From NCBI RefSeq assembly GCF_031085295.1, contig NZ_JAVFWO010000002.1, forward strand, positions 682,001 to 746,000: a stretch of 64,000 bases of DNA, given 5' to 3'. Position numbers and translations under genes: made by a program. A model generated the notes under the pieces. It saw only the letters and a list, made by a program, of their open reading frames with translations, did not search any database and was not told where the DNA came from. Positions 61,745-64,000 of the stretch are shown here, in pieces (the first letter of the stretch is position 1; each line of letters starts with the position of its first letter). This DNA is from Microbacterium psychrotolerans. GTDB lineage: Bacteria; Actinomycetota; Actinomycetes; Actinomycetales; Microbacteriaceae.

Positions 61745-63046
61745 TCAGGCCAGCGACCGTGCCCGCGCGGTCTGCTCGCGCAGCCGCTGGCGCTCCGCTT
61801 CGCTCCCGGCGAGCCGGGCGGCTTCCGCGTACGCGTCGGCCGCCTCGGCCCAGCGGCCGAGATCCATGAGGAACGCGGCCCGCGCCGCGGGCAGGTACGG
61901 GTATCGCACGAGCGCAGGATCGGCGGCGACCGCGTCGACGGCCGCCAGCCCGGCCGCAGGCCCGTCGCGCATGCCGACCGCGACGGCGCTGTTCAGAGCG
62001 ACCACGGGGCTCTGCCAGGCCTGAGCCAGCAGCCGGTAGAGGTCGGCGATCCGCGTCCAGTCGGTGTCCGCCCACGTCGGCGCCTGCGCGTGCACAGCGG
62101 CGATCGCGGCCGAGATCGCGAAGCGGTCCACCGCCCCCCTCGACGCGGTGGCGAGCAGCGCGAGGCCCTCGTCGATGAGCGCGCGGTCCCACCGGGTGCG
62201 GTCCTGGTCGGCCAGCAGCTCGTCGCGGGTGTCGCGGCGGGCGTCGATGAGCAGCATGAGGGCGAGCAGCCCCGCCACCGAGCGATCGGCGGGCAGCAGT
62301 CCGTGCAGCATCCGGGTGAGCGCGATGGCCTCCTCCACGAGGTCCGTCCGGACGACGGCATCCCCGGAGGGCGGCGCGTGCCCGACGGTGAACACCAGGT
62401 AGAGCACATCGCAGACGACCCCGACGCGTTCGGGAAGCTCCCGGGCGTCCGGCACGCGGAACGGGATGCGTGCCGCGGCGATCTTGCGCTTCGCGCGCGT
62501 CACGCGCGCCGCCATCGCGGATTCGCCCACGAGGAAGGCCGCTGCGATGTCGCCCGTCGACACGCCGCACACCAGCCGCAGCGTGAGCGCGACCTGCGCC
62601 TCGCGGGCGAGGGCGGGGTGGCAGCAGGTGAAGATCAGCCGCAGCCGATCGTCCGAGTGCCATGACTCTTCGTCGGCGGGCACGTCCTCCCGGACGAGCA
62701 GCGGGAGGCGGCGCCGCAACGCGGCCTCCCGTCGCAAGACGTCCCTCGCGCGGTTGGCGGCGACCGTCGTCAGCCACGCACCCGGACGATCCGGGATGCC
62801 GCGCGTCGGCCACAGATCGACCGCCCGCGCGAACGCCTCCTGCGCGCACTCCTCGGCGAGGTCGAGGTCGCCGGTGAGCCGCGCCGTCGCCGCGACGACC
62901 GCCGCCCACTCGGAGCGATGCGCGCCGGCGAGAGCGACGCGGACCTGCACGCCAGGAGCCGTCGACGCCCCGGCTGGGCCCAGCCGGCCGGACGTCCCGT
63001 GCGCCGCGCCGGCGCCGGCGCCCGATGGAGCGGACGTGGGAACCAT
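61745..63046 (-). CDS. ECF sigma factor of the ECF42 type with C-terminal extension
   Basis: A 433-residue protein far longer than an ordinary ECF sigma factor. Region 2 is WAAVVAATARLTGDLDLAEE then CAQEAFARAVDLWPTRGIPD; region 4 is LTLRLVCGVSTGDIAAAFLV then GESAMAARVTRAKRKIAAAR. The remaining ~210 residues are a helical, TPR-like domain (LYLVFTVGHAPPSGDAVVRT through LGRWAEAADAYAEAARLAGS). This is the ECF42 group, which has no anti-sigma factor and is encoded with a YCII/DGPF protein, exactly as here. It starts two bases after the YCII stop and has no ribosome-binding site, implying coupling. An N-terminal 35-residue Gly/Ala-rich tail may not be translated if a later GTG is used. Confidence 0.9.
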   Translation of the reverse strand: MVPTSAPSGAGAGAAHGTSGRLGPAGASTAPGVQVRVALAGAHRSEWAAVVAATARLTGDLDLAEECAQEAFARAVDLWPTRGIPDRPGAWLTTVAANRARDVLRREAALRRRLPLLVREDVPADEESWHSDDRLRLIFTCCHPALAREAQVALTLRLVCGVSTGDIAAAFLVGESAMAARVTRAKRKIAAARIPFRVPDARELPERVGVVCDVLYLVFTVGHAPPSGDAVVRTDLVEEAIALTRMLHGLLPADRSVAGLLALMLLIDARRDTRDELLADQDRTRWDRALIDEGLALLATASRGAVDRFAISAAIAAVHAQAPTWADTDWTRIADLYRLLAQAWQSPVVALNSAVAVGMRDGPAAGLAAVDAVAADPALVRYPYLPAARAAFLMDLGRWAEAADAYAEAARLAGSEAERQRLREQTARARSLA

Positions 63047-63048
63047 CG

Positions 63049-63402
63049 TTAGGAGTGATCCACCAGCGGGTGCACCTGCACGCCGCCGTGGCCCTCGGAG
63101 GTCTCATGCAGCAGGCCGGCCAGGCCGAGCGCCGCGTCGAGGTCGGGCACGTCGACGAGGTAGAACCCGCCGAGGACCTCCTTGGTCTCCAGGAAGGGAC
63201 CGTCCGTCACGAGCGGCCGCTCTCGACCGGCGCGCAGGGTGGTCGCCATCCGGCTCGACTCCAGCTCGCCCGACGCGATGATCGCCGAGCCGCCGCGTTC
63301 GCGGAACGCGGCGTGAGCGCCATCGACCGCCCGCTTCTCGTCTTCGCTGCGGGCGTCCCACTGCGCCTCGTCGCCGTAGATTAGGATCAGATACTGCGCC
63401 AT
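63049..63402 (-). CDS. YCII-related (DGPF domain) protein
   Basis: A 117-residue single-domain protein. It opens AQYLILIYGDEAQWDARSED and carries the diagnostic VTDGPFLETKEVLGGFYLVD. YCII/DGPF proteins have a ferredoxin-like fold; their role beside ECF42 sigma factors is thought to be linked to the sigma factor's signal, but the mechanism is not established. AAGGAGG precedes the ATG. It is the first gene of the two-gene operon. Confidence 0.92.
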   Translation of the reverse strand: MAQYLILIYGDEAQWDARSEDEKRAVDGAHAAFRERGGSAIIASGELESSRMATTLRAGRERPLVTDGPFLETKEVLGGFYLVDVPDLDAALGLAGLLHETSEGHGGVQVHPLVDHS

Positions 63403-63486
63403 GCCGTCCTCCTTCGCCGTCGAGAGGCATTGTGCCCCTCATCCATCCGACGAACGAGCCCCCGCCGGAATCGACAGGGCCGCGGA

Positions 63487-64000
63487 TCAGAACGGCAGCA
63501 GCGGGTCGACGGCGATCGCGACGAAGAGCAGGGTCAGATACGTGATCGAGGCGTGGAACACACGCATCGGGCGCGGCTCGGTGCCCCGCACCGCGCGGTT
63601 GTAGAGCACGTGCGACTCATAGATGAACCAGCCGCCGAAGACGAGCGCAGACACCGTGTAGACCAGGCCCATGCCGGCGACGGGAATCAGCAGCAGGGAG
63701 CACACGACGGTGGCCCACGCGTACAGGATGACCTGCAGGCCGACCTGCGAGCCGCCGCGCGTGGCTCCGAGCATCGGCACCTGGACGCCCTCGTACTGGT
63801 CCTTGTACTTCATCGACAGCGGCCAGTAGTGCGGCGGCGTCCAGAGGAACACCAGCGCGAACAGGATCACCGGCGGCCACGCCAGCGAGCCCGTGACGGC
63901 CGTCCAGCCGATCACCACCGGGAAGCACCCGGCGATGCCGCCCCACACGATGTTCTGCTCCGTGCGGCGCTTGAGGATCATCGTGTAGATCACGACGTAG
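63487..64000 (-). CDS. ctaB: protoheme IX farnesyltransferase CtaB, C-terminal part (cut by window end)
   Basis: The 3' end of a UbiA-family membrane prenyltransferase that converts heme B to heme O. The visible 170 residues include [20 protein letters not shown], then [20 protein letters not shown] and the second conserved loop [20 protein letters not shown], which marks COX10/CtaB. The frame is open to the window edge, so the N-terminal ~130 residues lie beyond it. Its partner ctaA is 2.3 kb away on the other strand, with the ECF42 operon between them. Confidence 0.93.
   Translation of the reverse strand, partial: YVVIYTMILKRRTEQNIVWGGIAGCFPVVIGWTAVTGSLAWPPVILFALVFLWTPPHYWPLSMKYKDQYEGVQVPMLGATRGGSQVGLQVILYAWATVVCSLLLIPVAGMGLVYTVSALVFGGWFIYESHVLYNRAVRGTEPRPMRVFHASITYLTLLFVAIAVDPLLPF

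Overview
The window is about 70 % GC and densely packed with genes. Gene content and order point to an actinobacterium, most likely a Microbacteriaceae (Microbacterium-like) chromosome. Supporting features are a zinc-free type-B L31, many GTG starts, TAnnnT -10 boxes placed just before start codons, DUF3099 and DUF4190 proteins next to SURF1, and a leucine-degradation locus laid out as in Mycobacterium. I see no IS element, prophage, integrase or CRISPR array. There is one RNA gene, tRNA-Leu(GAG). No stretch over 300 bases lacks a gene; the longest gap is 59973-60230.

Layout. 58-6036: tandem-FKBP lipoprotein, tRNA m1A58 methyltransferase, HAD phosphatase, PAC2 protein, UppP and an M20 peptidase, resembling the Mycobacterium trmI-PAC2-uppP-M20 neighbourhood. 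6128-9972: a membrane protein, a two-component system behind a palindromic operator, tRNA-Leu, and a ferritin-like/VIT1 metal transporter. 10145-16979: helicase, SGNH hydrolase, SDR, SpoU rRNA methylase, SAM methyltransferase, sirtuin and a histidine phosphatase.

16998-30057 is a branched-chain amino acid (leucine) catabolic supercluster. It holds CitE-like lyase, MaoC hydratase, acyl-CoA dehydrogenase, and the alpha and beta subunits of a biotin-dependent acyl-CoA carboxylase, under a divergent TetR regulator with two tandem operators. It also holds bkdA-bkdB-bkdC, the branched-chain 2-oxoacid dehydrogenase E1alpha, E1beta and E2, under a divergent Lrp/AsnC regulator. A Tat-exported phospholipase C-type esterase sits between the halves. 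Together the genes would take transaminated leucine through isovaleryl-CoA, 3-methylcrotonyl-CoA and 3-methylglutaconyl-CoA to acetyl-CoA and acetoacetate.

30067-48181: EamA transporter opposite a CGNR regulator, hydrolases, exonuclease, L31 with a structured leader, ABC ATPase, head-to-head glgA/glgC, serB, fabG, a DUF3099/zinc-protein/SURF1 operon, ABC-F ATPase, DedA, a second two-component system, acyltransferase and BioY. 48356-53261: a complete siderophore uptake operon (binding lipoprotein, two FecCD permeases, ATPase, siderophore-interacting reductase) behind two DtxR/IdeR-like iron boxes. 53295-59972: MFS exporter, PLP C-S lyase and the suf Fe-S assembly operon. 60231-64000: ctaA and the 3' part of ctaB (heme A synthesis), with a small membrane protein and an ECF42-type sigma factor/YCII pair between them.

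The strongest non-gene signals are: sixteen starts that look leaderless; the TetR tandem operators overlapping two divergent promoters; iron boxes; a 5-3-5 palindrome before bioY; a structured L31 leader; and a marked excess of the octamer CGGATGCC/GGCATCCG, which also builds several hairpin arms. Nothing here clearly amounts to a new system; most genes are conserved chromosomal functions.
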